Of a stretch of 64,000 nucleotides of DNA, positions 1-21,694 are shown one piece after another. Within the stretch, counting starts at the first letter, position 1, and each line of letters starts with the position of its first letter. Under the pieces are notes generated by a model. The model was not told where the DNA came from. It did no database searches and worked only from the letters and a program-made list of their open reading frames with translations. The DNA is taken from the NCBI GenBank assembly GCA_039096225.1, contig JBBPEB010000009.1:1205001-1269000 (forward strand), given 5' to 3'. Origin of the DNA: Blastocystis sp. Blastoise. Its lineage: Eukaryota; Sar; Bigyra; Opalinata; Blastocystidae. The position numbers and the translations under genes are program-made.

Positions 1-1440
1 TGAGAAATACATCGGAGTCGTATGTTATCCCCGTGAAACTCCTTATGGAATGATGCACTGTTTTCAAAGACAATCTGAAATATATATATATGGAATTAAT
101 AAAGAAAACTCAGTTATATATAAAGAAAAAATATCTTTAGATTGTGAGATCGCTTATTCCCCGCGAATATCTCCTGATCATAATTATATTGTATATTTAA
201 GTAAACCTAAATCTATATATATAAATGAAAGTGGTTCTATTCTTCAATTATATAATCTTCAAACACATGTAATTATTATATATTTATTTTATTATTATAT
301 TTATTATAATCATTATTATTCTATTTATTTTCTTATTTTATACTAATAATTATTATTATATAGACAACATCTACACTTTTATCTTTATGTGAAGATCCTA
401 AACCAAATGAATTCCCAGGGTTATTTTGCATGGAATTACCCTATTCTCCATGGTCAACAGATTCTCAATATCCAAATATATATTTATATAACTATTTATA
501 TATATATTTATATATAACTATTTCTCATGAATTAAATTTATTATAAATTTAAATATATCCTTAATTTATTGGTTTTTACATCTCTCTATATAAATACTGT
601 AAATAAAAGTGTTATTAGTATATTACATATTAATATTAATCATCCTCTATATACATCGGCTAATTCTATTCCTCATTCTCTTACTAATAATATATCTATT
701 CCTGTTTCTTCTTCTTCTACTCTTTCTTCTTCTTCTACTCTTTCTTCTCCTACTACTCTTTCTATTCCTATTTCTTCATGTATATATAATTCTAATGAGA
801 AAGCTAGTTATGAATACTTATTATATACACAACAAGGAATTCTTGTAAAATATAGGTATATTATATCATATATATCTATTATAAATAACTTTATTTTTCT
901 ATATATTAAATAGTTCTACTATAATTGTATTATTATATATTATCTTCTATAATATTACTATATATATATAAATATATATATATATAGTACTCCTTCTTAT
1001 CCTTCTACATTAATGATTCTTGACCCCTTATCCGGTACTATTCTATATAAAGATCAAGAAGAACAAAGTATTCCCACGGAAATTCAAGATATGTATTGGG
1101 ATATTCTCACAATTCCCACGAAAACGTATTCTATGAATATGTATATCTATATTCTAATATATAAATTATAGCAGTTACATAGATTATATATTAATTATAA
1201 ATACACAATAATAGCATTTTTCTATATTCCTTTATATATATATATTTCTAGTCAGTCCAATCAAACATTTGAGTCCACAATTCTAATCCCTCAGTTAGAT
1301 CCCTCAAAACTATCGGATTATTCAACGAAATCAACCAATAAAATACCTCTTCTTCTTTGGTTACATGGAGGACCTCATCGTAGTTTCCCCGCGGTTTTTG
1401 ACATTATTACAAATTATTATGTAACACTTGGGTATATATA

Positions 1441-1471
<31 letters not shown>

Positions 1472-2605
1472 TTATATTATTAATATATATTTATATTATT
1501 ATTACATATTTATACGTATACTATTACTATGAATATGTTTATAACGTTTTATATAAAGTTATGCAGTATTAATGATTAATTACCGCGGTTCTTTTGGATA
1601 TGGAGAAGGCAATATTCATAGTTTAAGTGAGAAATCTGGAGAATTAGCTTTAGAAGATATATATAGTAGTCTTGAAGAAATACAGAAAAAGCATGATAAT
1701 AATGAGATTTATTATAAGGATATAGATTTCAATCGTATATATATACAAGGAGGTAGTTATGGAGGGTATATTGCTTCTTTAATTATAGGGAAAAATCCTA
1801 GTCTTGCTAAAGTATATTCATTTATTTAATAATATAAGAATAGTTCTATAGTCATATGGATATAGATTTCATTATATAATTATATTTAGATAGATTTATA
1901 AAAATAGATTTATTAATTAAGAATATTTATATATATATTAGGAAAATTATTCATATCTCTTTATTTTTATTTTAGTGCGCTTATTTACGAAATCCAGTTA
2001 CAAATATGGTGAATATGATTGGATGCACCGATATGCCTGAATGGTGTCTTGTCGAATCAGGTTGCTGTATTACACGTGGATATTCTGTAGATTCCCGTGG
2101 GAATATTAATGTTTTAACTAAACCCTCTTCTATGTTACAAAAAGCTATTGATATTCAACAAGGTAATTGTATATATACAAAAGAAGATATTGAAAAGATG
2201 TATAATTGTTCTCCTATTGCTTATGCTGATCAAGTATATATAAATAATTATTATATTTATTATTAATTTATATTATCCAAATTTTTAGTACATCAATTCT
2301 TTTTTATAAAATTTTATTTTTTTTATATATTATTATATTAGGTCAAATGTGGTGTTCTATTGGCATTAGGAGGAAAAGATCGAAGAGTTCCAAAGAATAT
2401 TGGTCGTGAATTTATTCATATTGTTGAAAAGAACAACAAAGATACGTTGTATGTTTTCTTATTTATTTATGATCATTTTCTTGTTCTCATATTTTATATA
2501 TACAGGACTTTATTTTATCCTAATGATGGTCATACACTTCGTTCTCCTCTTGCAACAATCGATGGGTATACAATCTTTGCTCAATTCATGGATAATCATC
2601 CTTAA
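1..2605 (+). CDS. APEH: Acylaminoacyl-peptidase (S9 serine peptidase), 5' partial
   Basis: Releases N-acylated residues from peptides; a cytosolic member of the prolyl-oligopeptidase (S9) family. The window starts inside the gene. About eight exons join in frame: 2-268, 364-467, 580-855, 989-1135 (approximate), about 1253-1432, 1560-1815, about 1977-2231, then 2342-2605. The C-terminal alpha/beta-hydrolase domain is clear: oxyanion motif LHGGPH near 1365, nucleophile motif GGSYGG near 1755, acid Asp in GGKDRRVP near 2375, and the catalytic His in NDGHT near 2525. The N-terminal beta-propeller half is poorly conserved and contains a Ser-rich stretch near 700-775. One intron (468-579) looks U12-type. 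Stop TAA at 2603. Family call is firm; the exact exon ends in the propeller are less so. Confidence 0.85.
468..579 (+). other. U12-type AT-AC intron in APEH
   Basis: No GT donor follows the exon encoding WSTDSQ. The intron opens ATATCCAAA and closes TTTTTAC, with TATCCTTAAT, an excellent minor-spliceosome branch site, at 555-564, about 15 nt before the AC. Splicing CA to A keeps the frame (DSQ then SLYINT). This is one of five such introns in the window. Confidence 0.7.
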
Positions 2606-2917
2606 AATGATTTTATATTGTTTTATTTGTGTAAGAATTTATGTTTCATTTATATATATATTAACAATTGTTTTTTTTTGTATCATTGTATTTCTTGTTA
2701 AAGTTTTTTCATTGAAAAGATATAATACACAGTGTTTTAAAAATATACAAAGAATTATTTATTACATTTATCAAAAGATTGTAGTCAAAATTTATATAAA
2801 AAAAGACAATAAAAATTCATCAACTTTAAGACAAAATAAGCGAATGAATGAAAGCCCGCCAGAAATTGTATATTTATTTTTATTTTTAAGATTGATTAGT
2901 TGCGTTAATTAGGCAAT
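2606..2917. other. Spacer between APEH and MND1
   Basis: Tandem (head-to-tail) spacer of 312 bases. I see a T-rich tract after the APEH stop and no gene. An open frame on the plus strand runs through it but has no conserved content and overlaps the APEH end out of frame. It must hold the MND1 promoter; I cannot point to a motif. Confidence 0.5.
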
Positions 2918-3758
2918 ATGGCAAAGAAAGGTTTATCAGCAGATGAAAAGAGAACAAAAATCGTTTCAGCGCTTGCTGCAACAAAAGGTATATACAATAT
3001 GAAGGAGCTTGAAAAGATAGGAAAGGAACAGGGAATTTGTATATTTAATAATTTAGGAATATGTTTATATGAATTTAGCTCCTATGATTATTAAAGATGT
3101 TATTCAAGGTTGTTTAGATGATGACTTATTGATGTCTGAGAAGGTAGGCACTCAGACCTTATATTGGACATTTCCCAGTACAACCTATGTTACAGTAAAT
3201 AATAAATATATAATAATTTTTTTTTGAATCATTATTTTTTTTGTTTTGATTTTATTTTATTGTTTATTCATATATAAATAGAAAAAACGAAGATTAGAAG
3301 AAACAGAAACAAATATAGCTTCTCTTTCAAAGGAAGTAGAATCATTAGAACAACAAGTTTCTCAAGAAAAAGCATCAAAACAAGAAACTGTATAGTTATT
3401 ATTGTTTTTAGTATCATTTATAGTTATTATTTATATTTATTTTTATTTATTTTTATTTATTTTTATTCATTTTTATTTATTTTTTATAAAACTTTCTCAT
3501 AAATAGAATTATATGTTATTTTAATTATAAAATATATATAATATTTAAAAAACTATATATAAATATAGGAAGAAAGAATTCAGATGCTTCAAGATTATGC
3601 TGAGTTGTCTGAAAAGCATAAGCAATTAACCGCGGAAGTCGGATCGTTAAGAGAACGTGATCCAGAAACTGTCTCTTTAATGAGTATATATATATAGTAT
3701 TATATATTATTATTACTATTATTGTTATTATTATTTTGTGAATAAGACTAATAGAATC

Positions 3759-3819
<61 letters not shown>

Positions 3820-3864
3820 GAAAAGCAAATAAAGGATTCTGTTGATGGTGCTAATAGATGGACT

Positions 3865-3915
<51 letters not shown>

Positions 3916-4091
3916 TAATTATGATAACAAAAATATAATCTCATACTATATAATAATAATTATTATTATATATAGATAATGTATGGACATTAAAGAGTTA
4001 TATAGTTCGTAAATATGGATATAATTCTAAAGATGTTGATAATATGTTAGAAATACCAAGTGATTTTGATTATATAGAATATAAACCATAA
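2918..4091 (+). CDS. MND1: Meiotic recombination protein MND1
   Basis: Partner of HOP2; the heterodimer stimulates Dmc1/Rad51 strand invasion in meiosis. The N-terminal winged-helix region reads MAKKGLSADEKRTKIV, then a DLEKIA-like and a YWTFPS motif, followed by an alpha-helical coiled coil (about residues 75-165) and the diagnostic C-terminus RWTDNVWTLKSY...IPSDFDYIE. Exons: 2918-3039, 3080-3191, 3281-3389, 3568-3683 (approximate), 3821-3865 and 3976-4091, about 205 residues, the family's usual size. Intron 1 is only about 40 nt. The last intron begins GA rather than GT (see separate entry). Presence of MND1 implies a meiotic programme. Confidence 0.92.
3866..3975 (+). other. GA-AG (non-GT) intron in MND1
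   Basis: The conserved peptide RWTDNVW is split by a TA microsatellite insert. Only ACTG joined to ATAATG restores the protein, which makes the intron begin GATATATA and end TATATAG. A true GT donor is absent. One base lost at the edge of the TA repeat in the assembly is a simple alternative. Confidence 0.6.
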
Positions 4092-5181
4092 TATATATAT
4101 ATATTTGTTTTTCATGTATTATATTGTTAATTTTTTTATAGTTATTATATACATTGCTGTCAAAATATACTTGTTGTTTCTTTGCTTTATATAAATTAAA
4201 ACATATATATATGTATAATTTTGTGTATAACAATATTACTTTCCAAATATAATTAAAGAGTCACAATATTTAAAAGTTTTATTTTATTAGTTGATATAAT
4301 TCTCTAGAGTATTTAAATGAAAAGTAGTTCGATATTTTGTGAAAAATCAAATAATAGATTATGATAACAAAACTATAAAAAAAGAATATATGTATATTTA
4401 CATATAAGAAAATAAAGAATAGTAAACATAAAAGATAGGATAATATCAAGAATATAACATGATAAAGAAAAACAATATATCAATAAGAAAAGAGAAAATT
4501 ATAAAATAATCGATATATTGATTTAAATATCATATATTATTTAATAAATAAAAGAAATGATTAGTAATAATAGTATTACTAATAAAAAAATAATTATATT
4601 TGTAAAAAAAACACATATACATAATAATCTTGTTTAAAAGAATATAATTTTTGTTAAATTATGAAAAAATTAAAAATTAAAAAATTAAAGAAATCAAAAT
4701 AAAAAATGAAAATTAATAAAAAAAAGACAAGTTAATATATATACTAGCAAGTCAAGAACTACTATATATAAATATATTATAATATATTTATAAAAATGAA
4801 GAAAATAATTTATTAGAATATATATTACTAGAAAATAAAAAAGATAAAGAAAAAATAAAATAAATATACAATTTAAAAAAAATGAAAAATGAAAAATGAA
4901 AAAGAAAAATAGAAAATGAAAATGAAAATAAAAAAATAAAAATGAAAAATGAAAAAGAATATATAATTCATAAAATTAAAATGAAATTATAAAGATATTG
5001 TCTATTATTATTTAATATATATATGTTAAATAACAAGAAAAATAAGAAATATATTTAAATACAAAGAATTAAAAAATATATATAAACATATTTAATAAAA
5101 TAAAAATTTATAAATAAAAATAATATAGTAACTATATATATAGATAATTATGAATCTAAAAGACCTTGTTTTAAATAAATA
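4092..5181. other. Convergent spacer, about 1.1 kb
   Basis: Lies between the 3' ends of MND1 and the giant gene. It is A-rich on the plus strand (AAATGAAAAATG-like runs near 4880-4950). I see no gene, RNA gene or transposon. Confidence 0.5.
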
Positions 5182-12717
<7,536 letters not shown>

Positions 12718-14612
12718 CCTCAATAAATTGTATTCTTAATGTGAAAACAAGATAAAAAGTAATAAAGATTAATCAAATACTCTTTTCATAAACGACATTC
12801 CCATAAATATTTCTTATTTCTTCTTAGCCAATAATAGGCTATTTTCATACGAATATCCAATGAAAACTGATTGTTTCTTTTTTCTACAAATAACTACGCG
12901 TCATTTCCATATTTTTCGGCAAATAATTAAAACACAGTTAATGAATGAAAATATAGAGTAACACAGAAGCTATTTATGAGTAAAGTTCATGAGTCTGTCT
13001 TGCATATACGCTTTCATTTATTTGTATATATATAGATATATATATTTAGTGTTACTTATTTTAAAAATCCTTTGATAATACAGCTCATATCAATAATTAA
13101 TGATGTGATGAGTAACTCATATAGTCTTTAACATATATACTAACAAAACTTATAATATAAACGACATTGAGTGGCTAATAATTCTATAAATCAATTTTTT
13201 TTGTTTTTATAGATTGAAACAAATGAAAACTGACTGTTTTGAAAAGCTAGAAAGTGATTGGTTAATAACGAATAGAACATCTTTTCTTCTTCTTTTATGA
13301 AATCCCGATTATTTTAATTTCTTCAGTGGATATAAAAGTTAATTCTTGTTTTCAATTTTTTTGTAATTCAATATCATGTGGACATTATTCTCACAGTCTC
13401 TCCTCACTTTTCTTTTGTTTCTCATGAATTAGTTATTATCTCAATCCTATATTCTAGAATTATCAAGAAACTATCGTCTTCACTCTATATATATTTCGCT
13501 TTTTCTAAAAAAACATAACATTTGAAAACTTCTCTTTGTTGAAAATGAACCTATTTCTTCTTAATTAAAAGGTTATTAGTTCAGATAATCAAAATATACA
13601 TATATATATTTACATAATTAAAACTATTTTTAAAATATTGAATAAATTGACGTCTGGGACTTGTTGGTACTTTAGTGGAATTCGTTTATTAAAGGATATC
13701 TAAAGAATTCTCAAACACTATATATATTTTGAAATGATATATGCGAATATTTTGGATAGTAAATATAAAATATATAATTTTGTGTTATACCAAGTATTTA
13801 TATTTAGAATAAATGCTAATTGATGAGTGAAGACAAAATGTAATTAATAAATATTTTGTTGTCATAAACTAATTTAGTATTCTAAGCATAAATATATGTT
13901 TATTTTGTCTGGACATAATTTTGTAGACTGTTATTTTGAGTATATAAGAAATTTTAAAAATAAATATTTCTCAATAAGTATTCTTTTCGATAGATTAAAT
14001 GTTTTCACAAGATATTTTGATATACCCTATTATTTTAAAATGTAGACAATTATAAAATATATATTTTGAGATATTTATAAGATTAATTTTATAATAAGTT
14101 TTTCGTTATCATTGTAATAATTCATATTTTAGTAAATATATGTGACTGCTATTGTGATAAGGAAGTGAAATGTATGATAATATCAAAAAAGAGAAATGTT
14201 GAGATGAAATGCTCTAATAAAAAAAGATGTAAAATCAATTAGATATATTCGTTAGACTCTGAATAACATAAAAATGATTTTATTTTGAATTTAAAAAATA
14301 TAAATCTATTAATATATTGAAATAATTGATTGCAAATAGTTTTATAATATTACAAAAATTTTCTTATGACAAAATGAATTTTTCAAAAAAAAAAAAAATT
14401 AAAAAAAAAGCACAACAACTCTATTTTTATAGATTTCTATACTATGTTTTAGAAACAAGTATATAGTAGAAATAAAAAATTAAGAAAGGAATTGAACAAC
14501 AATATACAACACATAAAAAAAGTAACTAAACATGAATATATATTTAAAAAAGAAAAAGTTAATAGAAAATTATTTCTATTAAGAGCTCATATAAATGTGA
14601 ATTTTAATTACT
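12718..14612. other. Spacer of 1.9 kb between the giant gene and PRPS
   Basis: Holds the giant gene's promoter side. CpG-bearing elements near the start codon include ACGCGT at 12896-12901 and TTTTTCGGCAAAT near 12912. The segment AATGAAAACTGAYTGTTT occurs twice (near 12862 and 13223). Around 13330 a TATAAAAG is followed by a short ATG frame (separate entry). I see no complete gene. Confidence 0.45.
13375..13431 (+). pseudogene. Possible gene relic: TATA box plus short signal-peptide-like frame
   Basis: TATAAAAGTTAATTCTTGTT at about 13331 resembles the TATAAAAGTTCTTCTTTT just upstream of succinyl-CoA ligase alpha. About 40 nt further on an ATG opens an 18-codon frame, MWTLFSQSLLTFLLFLMN, that looks like a secretory signal and then stops. 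No continuing exon is recognisable. It may be a decayed gene, an unresolved first exon or chance. Confidence 0.2.
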
Positions 14613-16321
14613 TTATTCTTCAAAGATTTGTGATACAGATTGTTTAGAATGAATAGCACGAATACAATTGGCAAGAAGAGGAGCAACAGATAAAGTAATA
14701 ATCTTTTCATTTTCACGAGAAGCAACAGAAAGAGGAACAGTATTTAAGACAACAACTTGTTCAAGGACACTCTTAGTAATATTATCATTAGCATTCTTAG
14801 AGAAAACACCATGAGAAGCAAAAGCGAAAACACGTTTAGCACCAGATTCTCTGAGTTTCATAGCAGCTTTACATAAAGTACCAGCAGTATCAATCATATC
14901 ATCAACAATAACACAATCACAACCAGATACACTACCAACTAAATCCATTTGTTCAATTTGGCCAGGTTTACCTCTTTGTTTAATAATCATAGCAAGACCA
15001 GATTCTATTTGTTTACGAGCTAAACCTTCTCTGAATTTCTTAACTCTATAAACACCACCAGCATCAGGAGAAACAATAACAGGGTTTTCAAGTTTAATTT
15101 GATTAGAGAAATAATCAACACCAACAACACCACCTTGAAGATTATCTACAGGAACACGAGGTCCAAAGAAACCTTGGAATAAATAAATAAATATAATAAT
15201 AGTAATATAATACTATAATAATATATATATATATATATAGATACTTGAATTTGACCACAGTGGAGATCAACAGCAACAACTCTATCGACTCCCATAGACT
15301 CAAGGAGACGAGCTACATCAGCAGCAGAAATAGGAACACGACTAGTCATCTATATATATATATAATAGTATATAACATTTGATTTTTAAAAATAAAACAA
15401 AATTAAAATATTGAAAACAAATACAATATTAACAATAAAATAAAAAATTAAACATACCTTTCTATCTTGTCTAGCATAACCATAATAAGGAATAACAGCA
15501 GTAATCTTACGAGCAGAAGCACGTCTTACAGTAGAGATCATAAGCATTAATTCCATAAGGTTATCGTTAATATTAGGAGGACAAGTAGATTGAATAATAT
15601 AGATATCCTTTCCTCTAACAGGTTCATTAATATTGACATTAACTTCACCATCAGCATAACGAGAAACACTACAGTTACCAAGTTTAATACCAAGTTCAGT
15701 GCAAATTTCTTCAGCTAATACACGATTAGAATTACCAGAGAAAATTCTGAGGTTAGATTTTAAGGCACCTATGAGAAATAGGTATATATATATTAAAAAT
15801 ATAGAATAATAAAAAAATAATAATAATAAGCAATAAAACAAAAGCAAAACACACGCACACAAATAAACAAAAAATAAATAAATAAATAACAGAACTCAAG
15901 GATTTAAATAAATAAAAAAATAGCAATGACACACTGTTAGAGATGGAAGCAGAATGTTTTTTGGTAATTTCAGAAACAGAAACCTAAACAAATAAGTATA
16001 ATAAATAGAAAAGTGAAAAAAAACTTACAGAGTCTTCATTAGCGTAGGCATTAGAGAAGGCAGTATAACCAGCAAAAGTGGCAGCAGCAAAACCAGCAGC
16101 TCCCTATATAAGAGATTTGAATAAAAAATGAAAAAAGAAACGAATTTTTATAAATAAACTAACAAAACGATGATTTGAAATAAAGAAGATTCTATAAATA
16201 CAGCAAGAAGAAGACCAAAGTTATTTTGATTAGTCTTCGTTGAAGAGACAACATTACGAGTTAAAAACTTAGAGGAGTTAAAACCCATACGCATAACCTT
16301 AGCAGCACATCTGTTAAACAT
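14613..16321 (-). CDS. PRPS: Ribose-phosphate pyrophosphokinase (PRPP synthetase), organelle-targeted form
   Basis: Makes PRPP from ribose-5-phosphate and ATP for nucleotide synthesis. Exons 16321-16202, 16103-16029, 15983-15935, 15768-15458, 15349-15245 and 15173-14613 give 406 residues. The catalytic core is complete: SRYADGEV, the [11 protein letters not shown] flexible loop, the [12 protein letters not shown] metal/His motif and the PRPP-binding loop [12 protein letters not shown]. Unlike ordinary PRPS (about 315-320 residues) it has roughly 85 extra N-terminal residues: a basic leader ([20 protein letters not shown]) and then a Gly/Ala-rich hydrophobic segment (about residues 36-55), as in proteins anchored in an organelle inner membrane. 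Promoter shared head-to-head with succinyl-CoA ligase. The fifth intron is non-canonical. Confidence 0.93.
15174..15244 (-). other. Repeat-flanked, AG-less intron in PRPS
   Basis: Splits the conserved QIQ|GFF. CAAG occurs at both edges. The frame and motif return only if GTATCT...TTCCAA is removed; the available AG gives a frameshift. Splicing to an upstream AG keeps frame but inserts 13 hydrophobic residues into a catalytic motif, which is unlikely to be functional. Confidence 0.65.
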
Positions 16322-16709
16322 GGCTTAAAATTCTGGTATTTAAAAGTCTACAAAGAAATAGAGTCTATGTTTTGATTCAACAAAAACAAAGGTAAAGAGG
16401 AACAGTTCCTATTTTGCCCCAAGAATATTTATCAACTACTTGAATATAAAGACCAAGGAGATTAACCAATAGAATTGCTGACATTTATTCTTGAAATAAA
16501 GACTGGTCAAAAAAGTAAAGTCCATTCATTTCTCTATTTCTAGAATTCTATTGGCTTATACGAGTCGCATTTTAAACATAGAGTATTATGAAAAAGGAGA
16601 AAAAATCGCAAGGTTCTCTTTTTTTATGGACTCTAGAATGGAAATATTATAGGTATGTATAAAAGTTCTTCTTTTACAAATTCTTTTTTTTTGTTGATAT
16701 CACATCAAG
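16322..16709. promoter_or_regulatory. Bidirectional promoter PRPS / succinyl-CoA ligase alpha with paired CCAAT boxes
   Basis: Between two head-to-head genes for organelle proteins lies CCAATAGAATT at 16466-16476 and its exact inverse AATTCTATTGG at 16544-16554. Each contains a CCAAT core facing a different gene. AATAAAGAC occurs next to both arms (near 16446 and 16495). TATAAAAG at about 16659 sits some 50 bases before the succinyl-CoA ligase ATG. Shared control is inferred. Confidence 0.5.
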
Positions 16710-17517
16710 ATGCTTGCTAAGAGTATGACTTCTGTTGCTAAGCTCAACTTCGTCAGAGCTAGCAGTACTGCTAAGGTTTGGGTTGATAAAAATACCAAGG
16801 TCATCTGCCAAGGTTTAACTGGTAAAACTGGTACTTTCCATGCTAAACAATGTATGGAATATGGTACTAAGTTTGTAGGAGGAATCAACCCTAAAAAGGC
16901 TGGTACTACTCATATTGGTCTTCCCATCTTCGGTTCTATTAAGGAAGCATGTTCTCTTTAATGTTTCTTTTTATTCTATTTGCTTATTATGATTATTTTA
17001 AACAAATCATTTTATTATGTTTTTTTTTTTTAAATATTTATACTTATGTTTAAGCTAAACAAGAAACTGATTGTGATTGCAATCTTCTTTTTGTCCCTCC
17101 TCCAAATGCCGCTCAAGCTATCTTAGATTCTATTGCTGCTGAAATTCCTTTAGTCGTTTGTATTACTGAAGGTATTCCTCAACAAGATATGGTTCGTGTA
17201 TGCTTTTATTATTATTATTATTGTTTTTATTGTTTATATTATTTATATTATTTTTTAAATATTTTTTTATTGTTTATATTATTTTCTTATTTTTTTAAAT
17301 ATTTTTTTATTTTTTTTTAAATATTTTTTTATCTATATAATATACAATATATGTTAAGAGAGCTCTTAGAGATCAAAATAAGACTAGACTTATTGGACCT
17401 AACTGTCCTGGTATTATTAAACCTGGTGAATGTAAGATTGGTATTATGCCTGGTTATATTCATAAGGCCGGTAAAATCGGTATGTTTTATTATTATAATC
17501 ATTATATTTATTATAAT

Positions 17518-17562
<45 letters not shown>

Positions 17563-18278
17563 TTAAATATCAATAATAATTTTCTTAATAATCTACACTA
17601 TTTCTTATAAATAAATATATAAAAATCGGTATTGTATCTCGTTCTGGTACCCTTACTTATGAAGCTGTTTACCAAACTACTCAATATGGTTTAGGTCAAT
17701 CTACTGTCGTTGGTATTGGTGGTGATCCTTTCAATGGTACTAACTTCATTGATTGTATTGAACGTTTTACTAATGATCCTCAAACTGAAGGTATTGTTAT
17801 GATTGGTGAAATCGGTGGTACTGCTGAAGAAGATGCTTCTGAATGGTTAATGAAATATGGTGATCCTAATAAACCTGTTGTCGGTTTCATTGCTGGACGT
17901 ACTGCTCCTCCAGGCAGAAGAATGGGTATTTATTTATTGATTATTATTTATTTATTTATTATTTTATTTGTATATCTTTTTATATATATATATATATTTT
18001 TGCTTACATAGAATAATCATATATTAATAATAATATATATATGAATGGGTCATGCTGGTGCTATTATTTCTAACGGTAAGGGTACTGCTGAAGCTAAGAT
18101 GGCTGCTATGAATGTATGTTTTTATCTATTTAATTAAAAAAAAAAATTTAATGTATTCTATAAATCTATATTAATATTATATGTATCTATATATGCTGCT
18201 CATATTACTGTTTCTGATTCTCCTGCTCAAATCGGTCTTAAGATGTTCGAAGCTATGAAGAGAGCTGGTAAAATCTAA
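16710..18278 (+). CDS. SUCLG1: Succinyl-CoA ligase alpha subunit, organellar
   Basis: Converts succinyl-CoA to succinate while making ATP or GTP; in hydrogenosomes it completes the acetate:succinate CoA-transferase cycle. Exons by protein conservation: 16710-16948, 17056-17197, 17353-17479, 17629-17925, 18049-18113 and 18195-18278, exactly 317 codons plus stop. The leader is [20 protein letters not shown]. Conserved blocks: [73 protein letters not shown] and [10 protein letters not shown] with the phosphorylated His. Codon use is cleaner than in neighbours, as expected for high expression. Three of the five intervening sequences contain no possible AG acceptor; all five have short direct repeats at their edges. 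Confidence 0.93.
16949..17055 (+). other. Intervening sequence 1 of succinyl-CoA ligase alpha (AAGC repeats)
   Basis: AAGC lies at both edges; removing one copy plus the insert gives KEAKQETD, matching the family length exactly. A GT-AG alternative (GTTCTC...TTTAAG) also keeps frame but adds one Ser. Confidence 0.55.
17198..17352 (+). other. Intervening sequence 2 of succinyl-CoA ligase alpha
   Basis: GTATGC...ATATAT by protein conservation ([11 protein letters not shown]). Using the AAG six bases on would give GT-AG but delete the conserved Val-Lys. TGT is shared by both edges. Confidence 0.5.
17480..17628 (+). other. Intervening sequence 3 of succinyl-CoA ligase alpha: 11-bp direct repeat, no AG
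   Basis: AAAATCGGTAT occurs at 17473-17483 and again at 17622-17632. The 149 bases between contain in-frame stops and not one AG before the conserved SRSGTLTYE resumes. Exact excision of one repeat plus the insert restores [12 protein letters not shown]. Confidence 0.8.
17926..18048 (+). other. Intervening sequence 4 of succinyl-CoA ligase alpha: 8-bp direct repeat at the active-site His
   Basis: GAATGGGT lies at 17920-17927 and 18043-18050. Exact excision restores RRMGHAGA, and the break falls immediately before the catalytic His codon. The one attractive acceptor (TTTTTGCTTACATAG at about 18011) leads into a stop in the required frame. Confidence 0.78.
18114..18194 (+). other. Intervening sequence 5 of succinyl-CoA ligase alpha, no AG
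   Basis: 81 bases, GTATGTTTT...CTATATAT, without any AG. Removal restores [20 protein letters not shown] is shared by the two edges. Confidence 0.75.
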
Positions 18279-18579
18279 ACCAATTTGATTTCTTTGCACC
18301 TTTTAACATTCTAATTGTTTTATATATGTGTAGTTCCTAGTAAAATTTATGAGCATGGAATAACATTAAATATCTTATCCAATTGATTTTCTACAAATAA
18401 TATAATTGTTTGGTTTGAGTATATTCTTTATTATATTCTTTTGAAAATCAGTTTCTTTTCATTTTTCTTGTTGTGTTTGTCTGATATTTATATTTTATTA
18501 AACAACACCCAAAATTTAAAAATATATAAATGACTTGAAAAAATGGATTCATTAGTATATAGTATGTGATGTATTAAAA
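18279..18579. other. Convergent spacer between succinyl-CoA ligase alpha and UBA2
   Basis: About 300 bases with T-rich and GTTGTGTTTGTCTG-like sequence near 18470. I see no gene. Confidence 0.4.
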
Positions 18580-21694
<3,115 letters not shown>

